Shown: positions 15,899-24,451 of the stretch, one piece after another
How positions within the stretch are numbered: position 1 is the first letter of the stretch
Layout: each line of letters begins with the position of its first letter
DNA from: Saccharopolyspora shandongensis
GTDB lineage: Bacteria > Actinomycetota > Actinomycetes > Mycobacteriales > Pseudonocardiaceae
Direction of reading: 5' to 3'
Length of the DNA stretch: 64,000 nucleotides
Assembly: GCF_900106995.1 (NCBI RefSeq)
Contig: NZ_FNOK01000004.1
Span: 1-64,000, forward strand
Notes under the pieces: generated by a model
The model's input: the letters and a program-made list of their open reading frames with translations, nothing else
Databases searched by the model: none
Told to the model about the DNA's origin: nothing
Translations under genes and position numbers: made by a program

Positions 15899-17256
15899 GC
15901 CGGACCGTCATCGAGGGTGGCGCCGTGGTCACCGTCGACGACTCGGGCACCGAGTTCACCGAGGGCCACGTCGTCGTCGAGGGTGACCGCATCGTCGCGG
16001 TCGGCCCCGGTTCCGCGCCGGCCCAGCAGGGCCCGGTGCGGCGCATCGATGCGTCCGGCTGCCTGGTCACTCCCGGCCTGATCAACACCCACCACCACCT
16101 GTACCAGTGGGCCACCCGCGGCTACGCGGCGGACGCGACGCTGTTCGGCTGGCTGACCGAGCTGTACCCGGTCTGGGCGGGCATCGACGAGGAGATCACG
16201 CACGCCGCGGCGTCGGCGGGCCTGGCCCGGATGGCCCTGTCCGGCTGCACCACCGCCGCCGACCACCACTACGTCTTCCCGCGCGGCGGCGGCGACGTGT
16301 TCGGCGCCGTGGTCTCGGCGGCCCAGCGGATCGGCGTGCGGCTGCACGCGGTGCGCGGCTCGATGGACCGGGGCCGCTCGCAAGGCGGCCTGCCGCCGGA
16401 CTCGGTCGTCGAGGACCTCGACGCCGCGCTGGCCGGCACTCAGGAGGCGATCGACCGGTTCCACGACCCGAACCCGGGCGCGCAGGTGCGCGTCGCGGTC
16501 GGGCTGTGCTCGCCGTTCTCGGTCAGCACCGACCTGATGCGCCAGGCCGCGGAGTTGGCGCGCCGCAACGGGGTCCGGCTGCACACCCACCTCGCCGAGA
16601 CCACCGACGAGGAGGAGCAGTGCCGGGCCGAGTTCGGCCGCACGCCGGTCGAGTACGCCGACGACCTGGGCTGGCTCGGGCCGGACGTATGGCTGGCGCA
16701 CACGATCCACCTGTCCGAGAAGGGCATCGCCCGGCTCGGTGAGACCGGCACCGGCGCGGCGCACTGCCCCAGCTCCAACGGCCGGCTCGGCGCCGGGATC
16801 GCGCCGGTGCGGCCGCTGCTGGACGCCGGTGCCCCCGTCGGGCTGGGGGTCGACGGGGTCGCCTCCAACGAGGCCGGCGGCCTCGGCGAGGAGATGCACC
16901 AAGCCCTGCTGACCGCCCGCGCCCGCTACGGGCCGGAGGCGCTGTCGGTCCGCGACGCGCTGCGGCTCGCCACCCGTGGCGGCGCGCGGTGCCTCGGCCG
17001 CGACGACGAGCTGGGTTCGCTGGAGAACGGCAAGCTCGCCGACATCGCGGTCTGGCGGCTCGGCGGCCTCGACCACGCGGGCATCGCCGACCCGGTGGCC
17101 GCCCTGGTGCTCGGCCGCCTGCCGAAGCTGGAGCGGTTGCTGCGCGGCGGCAGCGTCGTGGTCGACGACGGCCGGCTGATGCCGGTGTCGGAGGCCGAAC
17201 TCACCCACGAACTCGACCGGGCGAGCGCCCGGATCCGCACCCGGGAGGCGTCATGA
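15895..17256 (+). CDS. 8-oxoguanine/guanine deaminase, amidohydrolase family
   Basis: A 453-residue metal-dependent deaminase of the ATZ/TRZ (SsnA, guanine deaminase-like) group. The metal site begins PGLINTHHHLYQWATRG (near residue 65), with further ligands in LHTHLAETTDEE (His), LAHTIHLSE, HCPSSNGRLG and the catalytic Asp in GLGVDGVASNE. The HHHLYQ form with TLFGWLTELYP resembles enzymes shown to act on 8-oxoguanine or similar aminated purines. Embedded between xanthine dehydrogenase subunit genes, it would feed xanthine-type product to that enzyme. The start ATG 15895 is shared with the preceding short ORF stop. Exact substrate (guanine, 8-oxoguanine, isocytosine-like) is inference. Confidence 0.87.
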   Translation: MSRTVIEGGAVVTVDDSGTEFTEGHVVVEGDRIVAVGPGSAPAQQGPVRRIDASGCLVTPGLINTHHHLYQWATRGYAADATLFGWLTELYPVWAGIDEEITHAAASAGLARMALSGCTTAADHHYVFPRGGGDVFGAVVSAAQRIGVRLHAVRGSMDRGRSQGGLPPDSVVEDLDAALAGTQEAIDRFHDPNPGAQVRVAVGLCSPFSVSTDLMRQAAELARRNGVRLHTHLAETTDEEEQCRAEFGRTPVEYADDLGWLGPDVWLAHTIHLSEKGIARLGETGTGAAHCPSSNGRLGAGIAPVRPLLDAGAPVGLGVDGVASNEAGGLGEEMHQALLTARARYGPEALSVRDALRLATRGGARCLGRDDELGSLENGKLADIAVWRLGGLDHAGIADPVAALVLGRLPKLERLLRGGSVVVDDGRLMPVSEAELTHELDRASARIRTREAS

Positions 17257-17325
17257 ACGGCGCGAACCGATCCGGCGCAAGTTTCCTTCCTAGAAACCTG
17301 TTGTCGAGCTCGGGTTTTGCCTTTG

Positions 17326-17503
17326 AAGCGGCGCAGCCGCTTAGCCCACGCTCGCAACCGGCACCGCCGCGGGTTCTGAGAGGCATTCTCGCGAGGACAG
17401 CCCCGGCGCCGCGTATTGGTCCATACACAAGTCGGGGATCCCGGAGTGAGAAGGCCTCTCAGGTTCCGCTACCCGCACCGCCACGCAGAACGCGTTTGGA
17501 AAC
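17326..17503 (-). repeat. structured intergenic repeat, copy 3
   Basis: A complete copy on the minus strand between the deaminase and the molybdopterin subunit gene, so here it is antisense to the operon. The terminal hairpin AAGCGGC-GCA-GCCGCTT lies at 17326-17342. The mid stem is CTGAGAGGC with GCCTCTCAG, in which a base pair is swapped compared with copy 1 while pairing is kept. The GTTTCC end is at 17494-17503. Outside it, TTTCCTTCCTAGAAACC near 17282-17298 may be a leftover of an end. Confidence 0.8.
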
Positions 17504-17528
17504 AGGTTTTCACACCGGAGGTGTCCGC

Positions 17529-19835
17529 ATGAGCAGTAGCCATGCGCCTGCTCGCAGTCCTCAGGAGCTCAACGACGCCATCGGCGGCGGCATCGGCGAA
17601 TCCCCGCTGCGCCCGGACGGCGCCATCAAGGTGCGCGGCGAGTTCGCCTACTCCTCGGATCTGTGGGCCGAGGACATGCTGTGGGGCGCGACGCTGCGCA
17701 GTCCGCACCCGCACGCCCGGATCCGCTCGATCGACATCGGGCCGGCGATGGCGATGGCCGGCGTGCAGACCGTGCTCACCGCCGGGGACGTGCCCGGCGA
17801 CAACTGCTTCGGCCTGAAGTACGCCGACCAGCCGGTGCTGGCCTCCGATGTGGTGCGCTACAAGGGCGAGGCGGTCGCGCTGGTCGCGGCCGACCACCCG
17901 GAGACGGCGCGGCGCGCGCTGGAGAAGATCGTCGTCGACTACGAGGTGCTGGAGCCGGTGCTCGACGCCGAGCGCGTCGCGCACGACGACACGCTGCCGA
18001 GGCTGCACCCGGACGGCAACGTGGTGCGGCACCAGAAGATCGTCAAGGGCGACCCGAACGCGACGGCCGACGTCGTGGTCTCCGGCGTGTACACCGTCGG
18101 GATGCAGGACCAGGCGTTCCTGGGGCCCGAGTCCGGGCTGGCCATCCCGGCCGAGGACGGCGGCGTCGACCTGTACCTGGCGACCCAGGACCTGCACTCC
18201 GACCTGCGGCAGACCGCGCGGGCGCTCGGGCTGCCGCCGGAGAAGGTGCGGATGACGATGTCCGGCGTCGGCGGCGCGTTCGGCGGCCGGGAGGACCTGT
18301 CCATCCAGGTGCACGTGTGCATGCTGGCGCTGCACCTGGGCAAACCGGTCAAGATGGTCTACAACCGCGAGGAGTCGTTCTACGGCCACGTGCACCGGCA
18401 CCCGGCCAAGATGTACTACGAGCACGGCGCGACCCGCGACGGCAAGCTCGTGTACGTCAAGGCGCGGCAGTACTTCGACGGCGGCGCGTACGCCTCGAAG
18501 ACGCCGGTCGTGGTCGGCAACGGCACCACCCTCGGCGCCGGGCCGTACAAGGTGCCGAACGTCGACATCGAGGGTTGGGGGCTCTACACCAACAACCCGC
18601 CGTGCGGCGCGATGCGCGGACTCGGCGCGGTGCAGCCGACTTTCGCGTACGAGTCCCAAATGGACAAGCTCGCCGCCGCGCTGGGCATGGACCCGGTCGA
18701 CCTGCGCATCGCCAACGCCATCGAGCAGGGCGACTCGATCCCGACCGGTCAGGTGCTGGACTTCCCGGCCCCGGTGGCCGAGCTGCTGGCGCGCGTGCGG
18801 GACCTGCCGATGCCCGACGAGCGCACCGGGCCGGTGGACATCCGGGACATGCCCGGCGGGGCGTCCAACACCACGCACGGCGAAGGCGTGGTGCGCGGCG
18901 TCGGCTACGGCGTGACGATCAAGAACATCTGCTACGCCGAAGGCGCCGACGACTTCTCGACCGCGCGGGTCCGGTTGCAGGCCATCGGCGGCGAGCCGGC
19001 GGCCATGGTGCACACCGCCGCGGCCGAGGTCGGGCAGGGCCTGGTGACGGTGCAGCAGCAGATCGCGCGGTCGGAGCTCGGCGTCGAGCGGGTGACCATC
19101 CACCCGAACGACACCAGCGTCGGCCCGGCCGGTTCCAGCTCCGCCTCGCGGCAGACGCTGGTCACCGGCAGCGCCGTCAAGGCGGCCTGCGACGCGGTGC
19201 GGGAGGCGCTGTTCGCCCGGGTCACCGAGCGCTACGACGTCGCACCGGCGCTGCTGTCCCTGCAGGGCGGCAAGGTCGTGTCCGAGGCCCACGGCGTGCT
19301 GGCCGACCTCGTGGAGGTCCTCGGCGACGACGTCATCGAGGAAACCCGCGAGTACCACCACCGGGAGACCTTCCCGATGGACGAGAGCGGCCGCAGCGAA
19401 CGGGTGCACGTGCAGCACGCGTTCTCCGCGCACCGCGCGGTGGTCGACGTCGACCTCGATCTCGGCCTGGTCAAGGTCGTGCAGCTGGCCTGCTCCCAGG
19501 ACGTCGGCAAGGCGATCAACCCGGACGCGGTGATCGGCCAGATCCAGGGCGGCACCGCGCAGGGCATGGGACTGGCGGTGATGGAGGAGATCAAGGTCGT
19601 GGACGGGCACATCCGCAACCCCTCCTTCACCGACTACCTGATCCCCACGATCCTCGACACGCCGCCGATGGAGATCGACGTGATCGAACGCGCCGACCCG
19701 AACGCGGTCTACGGCCAGCGCGGGGTCGGCGAGCCGCCGACGATCTCGACCACGCCCGCCGTGGTGGCGGCCATCCGCGCCGCCACCGGCAGGGAACTCC
19801 CGCACACCCCGGTGGCCCCCGAGCACATCGTGTGA
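17529..19835 (+). CDS. xanthine dehydrogenase molybdopterin-binding subunit
   Basis: A 768-residue catalytic subunit. After the N-terminal AOR a/b hammerhead domain (GEFAYSSDLWAEDMLWGATLRSPH region, residues 38-140) come the Moco-binding segments: GVGGAFGGRED near 250, the NPPCGAMRGLGAVQ motif, the AAEVGQG loop, and a C-terminal GVGEPP, which carries the Glu that activates substrate. ATG 17529 has GGAGGTG 8 nt upstream. It is separated from the other two subunits by the duplication, a deaminase gene and repeat copy 3, which is unusual for such operons. The GEPP and AMRG forms fit purine-oxidising members rather than CO dehydrogenase, since no AYRCSFR loop is present. Confidence 0.92.
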   Translation: MSSSHAPARSPQELNDAIGGGIGESPLRPDGAIKVRGEFAYSSDLWAEDMLWGATLRSPHPHARIRSIDIGPAMAMAGVQTVLTAGDVPGDNCFGLKYADQPVLASDVVRYKGEAVALVAADHPETARRALEKIVVDYEVLEPVLDAERVAHDDTLPRLHPDGNVVRHQKIVKGDPNATADVVVSGVYTVGMQDQAFLGPESGLAIPAEDGGVDLYLATQDLHSDLRQTARALGLPPEKVRMTMSGVGGAFGGREDLSIQVHVCMLALHLGKPVKMVYNREESFYGHVHRHPAKMYYEHGATRDGKLVYVKARQYFDGGAYASKTPVVVGNGTTLGAGPYKVPNVDIEGWGLYTNNPPCGAMRGLGAVQPTFAYESQMDKLAAALGMDPVDLRIANAIEQGDSIPTGQVLDFPAPVAELLARVRDLPMPDERTGPVDIRDMPGGASNTTHGEGVVRGVGYGVTIKNICYAEGADDFSTARVRLQAIGGEPAAMVHTAAAEVGQGLVTVQQQIARSELGVERVTIHPNDTSVGPAGSSSASRQTLVTGSAVKAACDAVREALFARVTERYDVAPALLSLQGGKVVSEAHGVLADLVEVLGDDVIEETREYHHRETFPMDESGRSERVHVQHAFSAHRAVVDVDLDLGLVKVVQLACSQDVGKAINPDAVIGQIQGGTAQGMGLAVMEEIKVVDGHIRNPSFTDYLIPTILDTPPMEIDVIERADPNAVYGQRGVGEPPTISTTPAVVAAIRAATGRELPHTPVAPEHIV

Positions 19836-19910
19836 CCAGACCAGCTGGGGCGGCGGTGCCGGGCCGTCGCCCCAGCATCCCAACGGAATCACCGGAAAAC
19901 CCGGAGAAAA

Positions 19911-20096
19911 TTTCAAAGTGATTTGCGTGGCGGTGCGGATAGCGGCCCCTGCGGAAGTTACAGGGCATTCTCGCTTGGAATTCCCGACCTCATGAATGAC
20001 CAATTCACCTGGTCGGGGCGGTCCTCGCGAGAAGACCCCTGAGAACCCGCCGCGGTGCGGGCCGAGTCCCACACCGCAAGCGGCTACCGCCGCTTG
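19911..20096 (+). repeat. structured intergenic repeat, copy 4
   Basis: A complete copy in sense orientation 75 bp after the molybdopterin subunit stop. It reads GATTTGCGTGGCGGTGCGG. The inner stem is CCCGACC with GGTCGGG, and the middle arm is TTCTCGC with GCGAGAA. The terminal hairpin CAAGCGG...CCGCTTG is at 20077-20096. Its AGTTACAGG variant of the left arm is shared with copies 6 and 9, giving two sub-types within the family. Confidence 0.8.
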
Positions 20097-20122
20097 CTGA
20101 AGAGAACCCAGGAGGAAAAGCA

Positions 20123-20611
20123 ATGTCCGTGGACGTCGCAACGGGCGCCGAGCAGCACTGGATGGCGCAGGCCATCGACCTCGCCACCACCAATGTGGAC
20201 AGTGGCGGCGGGCCCTTCGGCGCGTTGATCGTCCGGGACGGCGAGATCATCGCTACGGGCACCAACAAGGTGACCGTCGACCTCGACCCGACCGCGCACG
20301 CCGAAGTGACCGCGATCCGCAACGCCTGCCGGGCGCTGGGCACCTTCAAGCTGGACGGCTGCGTGCTGGTGACCTCGTGCGAACCGTGCCCGATGTGCCT
20401 GGCCTCGGCGCTGTGGGCGCGGGTCGACCGGGTGCTGTTCGCCGCCGACCGGGACGACGCCGCCGAGGCGGGCTTCGACGACCGCGCCTTCTACGACGCG
20501 TTCGAGGATCCCGAGACGAAGTGCCCGACGCCCGTCGTCCGGGTGGAGATGGCCTCCCGCAACGCCGCCTTCGACGCCTGGCGCGGCAAGTCCGACCGCG
20601 TCGACTACTGA
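20123..20611 (+). CDS. guaD: guanine deaminase, cytidine deaminase superfamily
   Basis: A 162-residue zinc deaminase of the Bacillus GuaD/tRNA-adenosine-deaminase fold that would convert guanine to xanthine. The zinc site is HAEVTAIRNA (His plus catalytic Glu) and CEPCPMCLASALWARVDRV (two Cys). GGGPFGALIV at the substrate pocket and the C-terminal segment ending DRVDY are typical. AGGAGGAAAAGC lies before ATG 20123. It follows the xanthine dehydrogenase subunit and so supplies its substrate. The unrelated amidohydrolase-type deaminase four genes upstream may cover a different purine. Confidence 0.92.
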   Translation: MSVDVATGAEQHWMAQAIDLATTNVDSGGGPFGALIVRDGEIIATGTNKVTVDLDPTAHAEVTAIRNACRALGTFKLDGCVLVTSCEPCPMCLASALWARVDRVLFAADRDDAAEAGFDDRAFYDAFEDPETKCPTPVVRVEMASRNAAFDAWRGKSDRVDY

Positions 20612-20935
20612 ACCGCGATCCGATCCGGCAATTCCCCGGATAGCAAGAAGATTCCGACGACGACGTCCTGAGCAGAGGCATCGGTAGCGACGACCGGGTC
20701 GCCCGAAGCCTGCGGACGGGCCGCACCGACAGTTCCCGCCATTGCGCCGGAACTGGGCCCGCCCGCCGTCCCGATGAACCGATCCGGGACAGCGAAAACC
20801 AATCGATCAAACGCCCCGCACCGATTTCGGCGAATTCCCGCCGGGCTCTCCCCTGCCCGGAAAACGCCGGAAAGAAGTCCGGGCGGCACCGAATCCGAGT
20901 GCCGCGCGGGGGCGCCCACCGGCATGGGAGGACGC
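20612..20935 (+). promoter_or_regulatory. gene-free region before the purine permease
   Basis: 324 bp with no convincing ORF. A small symmetric element ATCCGG...CCGGAT lies at 20623-20641, just after the guaD stop, and could slow transcription. GGGAGG at 20926-20931 is the ribosome binding site that favours ATG 20936 over ATG 20924. I see no purine riboswitch fold. Confidence 0.45.
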
Positions 20936-22381
20936 ATGACCCAGCAAGTGCAACCGGAAAGATCCGCCGACGCAGGCGCTTCCGGATTAGATCGCTTCTT
21001 CCGCATCACCGCCCGCGGTTCCACCTTTTCCCGAGAACTGCGCGGCGGCCTGACCACCTTCGTCGCGATGGCCTACATCGTGATGCTCAACCCGCTGATC
21101 CTCGGCGCGTCCGCGGACGCGACCGGCGCCGAGCTGACGCCCGAGCAGCTGACGACGGCCACCGCGGCCACCGCCGGCGTGATGACCATCATGATGGGCC
21201 TGGTCGGCAACGCGCCGCTGGCGCTGGCCTCCGGGCTGGGCGTCAACGCCGTCGTCGCCTTCACCATCGCGCCCGCCATGACCTGGGCGCAGGCCTTCGG
21301 GCTGGTGGTGCTCGAAGGCATCGTGATCGTCGTCCTGGCCGTCAGCGGCGTCCGGGAGAAGATCATCAACGCCATCCCGGCCGCGCTGAAAACCGCGCTC
21401 ACCGTCGGCATCGGCCTCTACATCGCGCTGATCGGCCTGGTCAGCGCCGGGTTCGTGACCCGGAAGCCGGACGCGGCCAACACCACGGTGCCGGTCCAGA
21501 TGGGCCAGGGCACCGAGGGGCACCTGGTCGGCGTGCCGATCGCGATCTTCTGCGTCAGCCTGCTGATCATGCTGGTGCTGCTGGCGCGGCGGGTGCCCGG
21601 CGCGATCCTCATCGGCATCGCGGTGAGCACGGTGCTGGCGATCGCGGCGAACGCGGCCTTCGCCATCGACCCGAAGCAGTGGGGCACGATCGTCCCCGAG
21701 CTGCCCGATAACGTCGTCGGCAGCCCCGACTTCAGCCTGTTCGGCGACGTCGACCTGTTCGGCGGGTTCGCCGCGGCCGGCGGCATCGCGGCCACCGTCT
21801 TCCTGTTCACCCTCGTGCTGTCCGGGTTCTTCGACGCGATGGGCACCATCACCAGCGTCTCCTCCGAGGCGGGGCTGGTGAAGGACGGCAAGGTCGAGGG
21901 CATGGGCCGGATCCTGGCCGTGGACGGCATCGCCGCCGCGGCGGGCGGGCTCACCGGCTCGTCGCCGAACACGGTGTTCCTGGAGTCGGCCACCGGCGTC
22001 GCCGAAGGCGCGCGCACCGGCCTGGCCAGCGTGGTCACCGGCCTGCTGTTCTGCGCGGCACTGCTGTTCACGCCGCTGGCCGCGGTGGTGCCGGCGCAGG
22101 CCGCCGCGCCCGCGCTGGTGATCGTCGGGGCGCTGATGATGGCCCAGGTCCGGCACATCCCCTGGGACGACCCGGACTACGTGATCCCGGCGTTCCTGAC
22201 CATCGCGGTGATCCCGTTCACCTACATGATCACCAACGGCATCGGCGCGGGCCTGGTCGCGTTCGCGGTCATCAAGATCGCCCGCGGCAAGGTGCGCGAG
22301 ATCGGCTGGTTCGTCGGCATCCTGGCGATCGTCTTCGCCTTCTACTTCGGCGTCGAGGGCGTCGAGGCCCTGGTCGAGTAG
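20936..22381 (+). CDS. NCS2-family purine permease, AzgA type
   Basis: A 481-residue membrane transporter with about 12 hydrophobic segments. The TTFVAMAYIVMLNPLIL helix near residue 40 and ASGLGVNAVVAFTIA mark the AzgA branch of NCS2/NAT, which carries adenine, guanine and hypoxanthine with protons. The GSSPNTVFLESATGVAEGARTG loop is the conserved substrate-binding region. It belongs to the purine degradation block and would supply bases to the deaminases and xanthine dehydrogenase. The start at 20936 is fixed by GGGAGG. A strong hairpin terminator follows at 22403-22439. Confidence 0.9.
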   Translation: MTQQVQPERSADAGASGLDRFFRITARGSTFSRELRGGLTTFVAMAYIVMLNPLILGASADATGAELTPEQLTTATAATAGVMTIMMGLVGNAPLALASGLGVNAVVAFTIAPAMTWAQAFGLVVLEGIVIVVLAVSGVREKIINAIPAALKTALTVGIGLYIALIGLVSAGFVTRKPDAANTTVPVQMGQGTEGHLVGVPIAIFCVSLLIMLVLLARRVPGAILIGIAVSTVLAIAANAAFAIDPKQWGTIVPELPDNVVGSPDFSLFGDVDLFGGFAAAGGIAATVFLFTLVLSGFFDAMGTITSVSSEAGLVKDGKVEGMGRILAVDGIAAAAGGLTGSSPNTVFLESATGVAEGARTGLASVVTGLLFCAALLFTPLAAVVPAQAAAPALVIVGALMMAQVRHIPWDDPDYVIPAFLTIAVIPFTYMITNGIGAGLVAFAVIKIARGKVREIGWFVGILAIVFAFYFGVEGVEALVE

Positions 22382-22402
22382 CTGCCACCCGACCAGGAAT
22401 CA

Positions 22403-22439
22403 GGTGGAGGGCGCCTTTCCCCGAGAGGCGCCCTCCACC
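22403..22439 (+). terminator. hairpin terminator after the purine permease
   Basis: GGTGGAGGGCGCCT (22403-22416) pairs exactly with AGGCGCCCTCCACC (22426-22439) around a 9-nt loop, 21 bp after the permease stop. There is no T run. It separates the permease from the Moco nucleotidyltransferase gene. Confidence 0.75.
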
Positions 22440-22467
22440 GCCTTCTCCGGATGGGTACGGTGCGTGC

Positions 22468-23043
22468 GTGGGAGTCGCGGGAGTCGTGTTGGCCGCCGGT
22501 GCCGGACGCCGCTTCGGAATGCCGAAGGCGCTGGTGGAGTACCACGGATCGCTGCTGGTGGACCGGGCCGTGCGAGTGCTGGCCGCGGGCGGGTGCGCGC
22601 CCGTCGTGGTCGTCCTCGGCGCCGCCGCGGACGAGGTCCGCGAACGGGCCGAGCTGACCGGCGCGACGGCCGTGGTCAACCCGGACTGGGCCACCGGCAT
22701 GGGCTCGTCGCTGCGCACCGCGCTCGACGCGCTCGCCCCGACCGATGCCGACGCCGCCCTCGTGCTGCCGGTCGACATGCCCGGCATCAGCCCGGAAGCG
22801 GTGCGGCGGGTCGCGGCGCTCGCGAGCCGGAGCGCCCTGGCCGCCGCCGCGCACGACGGCGCGCGCACCCACCCCGTGCTGTTCGGCCGCGACCACTGGG
22901 CCGGGGCCCGCGCGGCCGCCACCGGCGACGCCGGCGCGCGCGGCTACCTCAAGGGCCGCGAAGTCGCGCTGGTGGCCTGCGATGACGTGTCGGAGGGCTT
23001 CGACATCGACCGTCCTGAAGACCTCGACCGGGGCAACCCGTAG
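22468..23043 (+). CDS. molybdenum cofactor nucleotidyltransferase, MobA/MocA-like
   Basis: A 191-residue enzyme with the nucleotidyltransferase fold. The N-terminal GVVLAAGAGRRFGMPKALVEY is the nucleotide-binding loop with conserved Gly, Arg and Lys, and LPVDMPGISPEAVRR holds the metal Asp. The group includes MocA, which adds CMP to Moco to make the dinucleotide cofactor used by xanthine-dehydrogenase-family enzymes. Its position right after the purine genes suggests it serves the xanthine dehydrogenase encoded here. GTG 22468 is the likely start. CTP versus GTP specificity cannot be settled by eye; the neighbours favour CTP. Confidence 0.82.
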   Translation: MGVAGVVLAAGAGRRFGMPKALVEYHGSLLVDRAVRVLAAGGCAPVVVVLGAAADEVRERAELTGATAVVNPDWATGMGSSLRTALDALAPTDADAALVLPVDMPGISPEAVRRVAALASRSALAAAAHDGARTHPVLFGRDHWAGARAAATGDAGARGYLKGREVALVACDDVSEGFDIDRPEDLDRGNP

Positions 23044-23164
23044 AGTCGACGGCCACGCGCGACCGGCCTGCCAGCGGCTGCCCAGCGCCTACGGCGATCG
23101 ACGCAGCCCGCACCGGTCCGCGACGTCACACGAACGCCCGAGCACGCCGGAGGCGGAGGCATTC

Positions 23165-23467
23165 ATGGGAAGCGGACACATCACGGCCGACTACGTCCCG
23201 GACGGCGACGACTGGCTGATCACGGTCACGACCGGAGCCGACCGGCGTACCGCCCGCGCGCCGGGCCTGATCGCGGCGCGCGACCAAGCAGACCAGTTCA
23301 TCGAGCAACTCGCGCCCAGCAAGGCGGGCCGCGTCGTGATCCACCTGCTCGACGGCGACGGATTCGCCTTCACCAGCGCATACCTGCAGGCCAGGCACGG
23401 CCTGTCCGACGAGGCGACCCGCAGCGCCATGGCCGCCGCGACGGGCCACGCACGCGGCGGCCGGTGA
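23165..23467 (+). CDS. small hypothetical protein, HicB-like strands possible
   Basis: A 100-residue protein with ATG 23165 preceded by GGAGGCGGAGGC. The start ITADYVPDGDDWLITVTTGADRR followed by ARAPGLIAARDQADQFIEQLAP suggests a small three-strand/one-helix unit, somewhat like HicB or DUF1902 folds, but the match is too weak to name. The second half (VVIHLLDGDGFAFTSAYLQARHG) adds a further strand-helix and a helical tail. No toxin partner is adjacent. Function is unknown. Repeat copy 5 follows. Confidence 0.6.
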   Translation: MGSGHITADYVPDGDDWLITVTTGADRRTARAPGLIAARDQADQFIEQLAPSKAGRVVIHLLDGDGFAFTSAYLQARHGLSDEATRSAMAAATGHARGGR

Positions 23468-23534
23468 CCGCGCGGAACGTCCCGATCGCGTGCACAGTGG
23501 ACGAAAGCGGCTCGGACCTTAGGGGCGTTTTGAG

Positions 23535-23703
23535 AATGCGGCGCCAGCCACATGCGGTGTGGGACTCAGCTCGCACCGCCGCGGGTTCTCAGAAGTCTTC
23601 TCGCGAGGACAGCCCCAGCGCCGTGTATTGGACCATACTCAAGTCGGGGATCCCGGAGTCGAGAAGGCTTCTGAGGTTCCGCTACCCGCACCGCCACGCA
23701 AGC
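23535..23703 (-). repeat. structured intergenic repeat, copy 5
   Basis: A copy on the minus strand between two plus-strand genes, so antisense to its neighbours. The mid stem is CTCAGAAG with CTTCTGAG and the next arm CTTCTCG with CGAGAAG. The terminal hairpin has changed to ATGTGGC-TGGC-GCCGCAT (minus strand) but still pairs. The segment GGTGTGGGACTC beside it is shared with copy 4. The GTTTCC end is degraded. Confidence 0.75.
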
Positions 23704-23774
23704 CCATCCCGAAATCTCCTCTTAGGATGTCCGGTGTGAAAGCGGCGAGCAGTGCACGCGAGGAGGAAGCAGCG

Positions 23775-24392
23775 TTGGCCAGCGTCGAAACGAACCGGTC
23801 GGCCAGCGGCCGGGGGCGCCCGCGCGATGCCACCCGCGACGCGGCGCTGCGCCAGGCCGCGATGGAGGTGCTGGCCGACGTCGGGTACCGGGCGTTGACC
23901 ATGGACGCCGTCGCCGCCCACGCGCGGGCGGGCAAGGCCACCATCTACCGCCGCTGGGACTCCAAGCTCGACCTGGTCATCGACACCTGCACCCAGCTGG
24001 TGCGCCGCAGCATCCCGGAACCCGACCAGGGCACCATCGAGGCCGACCTCGGCGACTTCCTCCGCAGATTCGCGTCGTTCCTGACCGGCCCGGTCGGCAA
24101 GGCGGCGCAGGCGCTGGTCGGCGAGCTCCCGCACGAGCCCGAACTGGCCGCAGCGTTCCGCGAGTCCTTCCTGCTGCCGCAGCGCGACATGCTGCGCCGC
24201 ATCATCGAGCGCGGCGTGCAGCGCGGCGAGATCCGCGCCGACTCGCCGATCGACACGGTCGTCGAACTCGCCGGCGCGAGCCTGATCTACCGCCTGATGC
24301 TCACCGACGAGCCGCTCGACACCGGTTTCGTCGACCGGCTGCTGCACGAGGCCCTGCTACCGCTGCTCCACAGCGCCGCGCCCCGGCGATGA
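23775..24392 (+). CDS. TetR-family regulator
   Basis: A 205-residue regulator. The N-terminal helix-turn-helix covers RDATRDAALRQAAMEVLADVG and then DAVAAHARAGKATIYRRW, with the KATIYRRW recognition helix typical of TetR. The C-terminal ligand domain is like TetR_C_16-type proteins (FLTGPVGKAAQALVGELPHE). TTG 23775 is chosen because AGGAGG at 23761-23766 sits 8 nt ahead; an in-frame ATG at 23727 and GTG at 23736 would add a non-conserved tail. The gene target is not clear: the next gene on the strand (MOSC protein) is 60 bp away and may be co-transcribed. Confidence 0.85.
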   Translation: MASVETNRSASGRGRPRDATRDAALRQAAMEVLADVGYRALTMDAVAAHARAGKATIYRRWDSKLDLVIDTCTQLVRRSIPEPDQGTIEADLGDFLRRFASFLTGPVGKAAQALVGELPHEPELAAAFRESFLLPQRDMLRRIIERGVQRGEIRADSPIDTVVELAGASLIYRLMLTDEPLDTGFVDRLLHEALLPLLHSAAPRR

Positions 24393-24451
24393 TCCCCGTT
24401 CGCGGGAGTCGGGGCACCGAGATCACGCGCTAGGGTGAGGCCACGCGGTGA

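Noticed and set aside
20612-20935. Possible purine riboswitch upstream of the NCS2 permease gene
   Set aside because: No three-way junction or conserved purine-aptamer loops could be found; only a small ATCCGG/CCGGAT pair near the guaD end.
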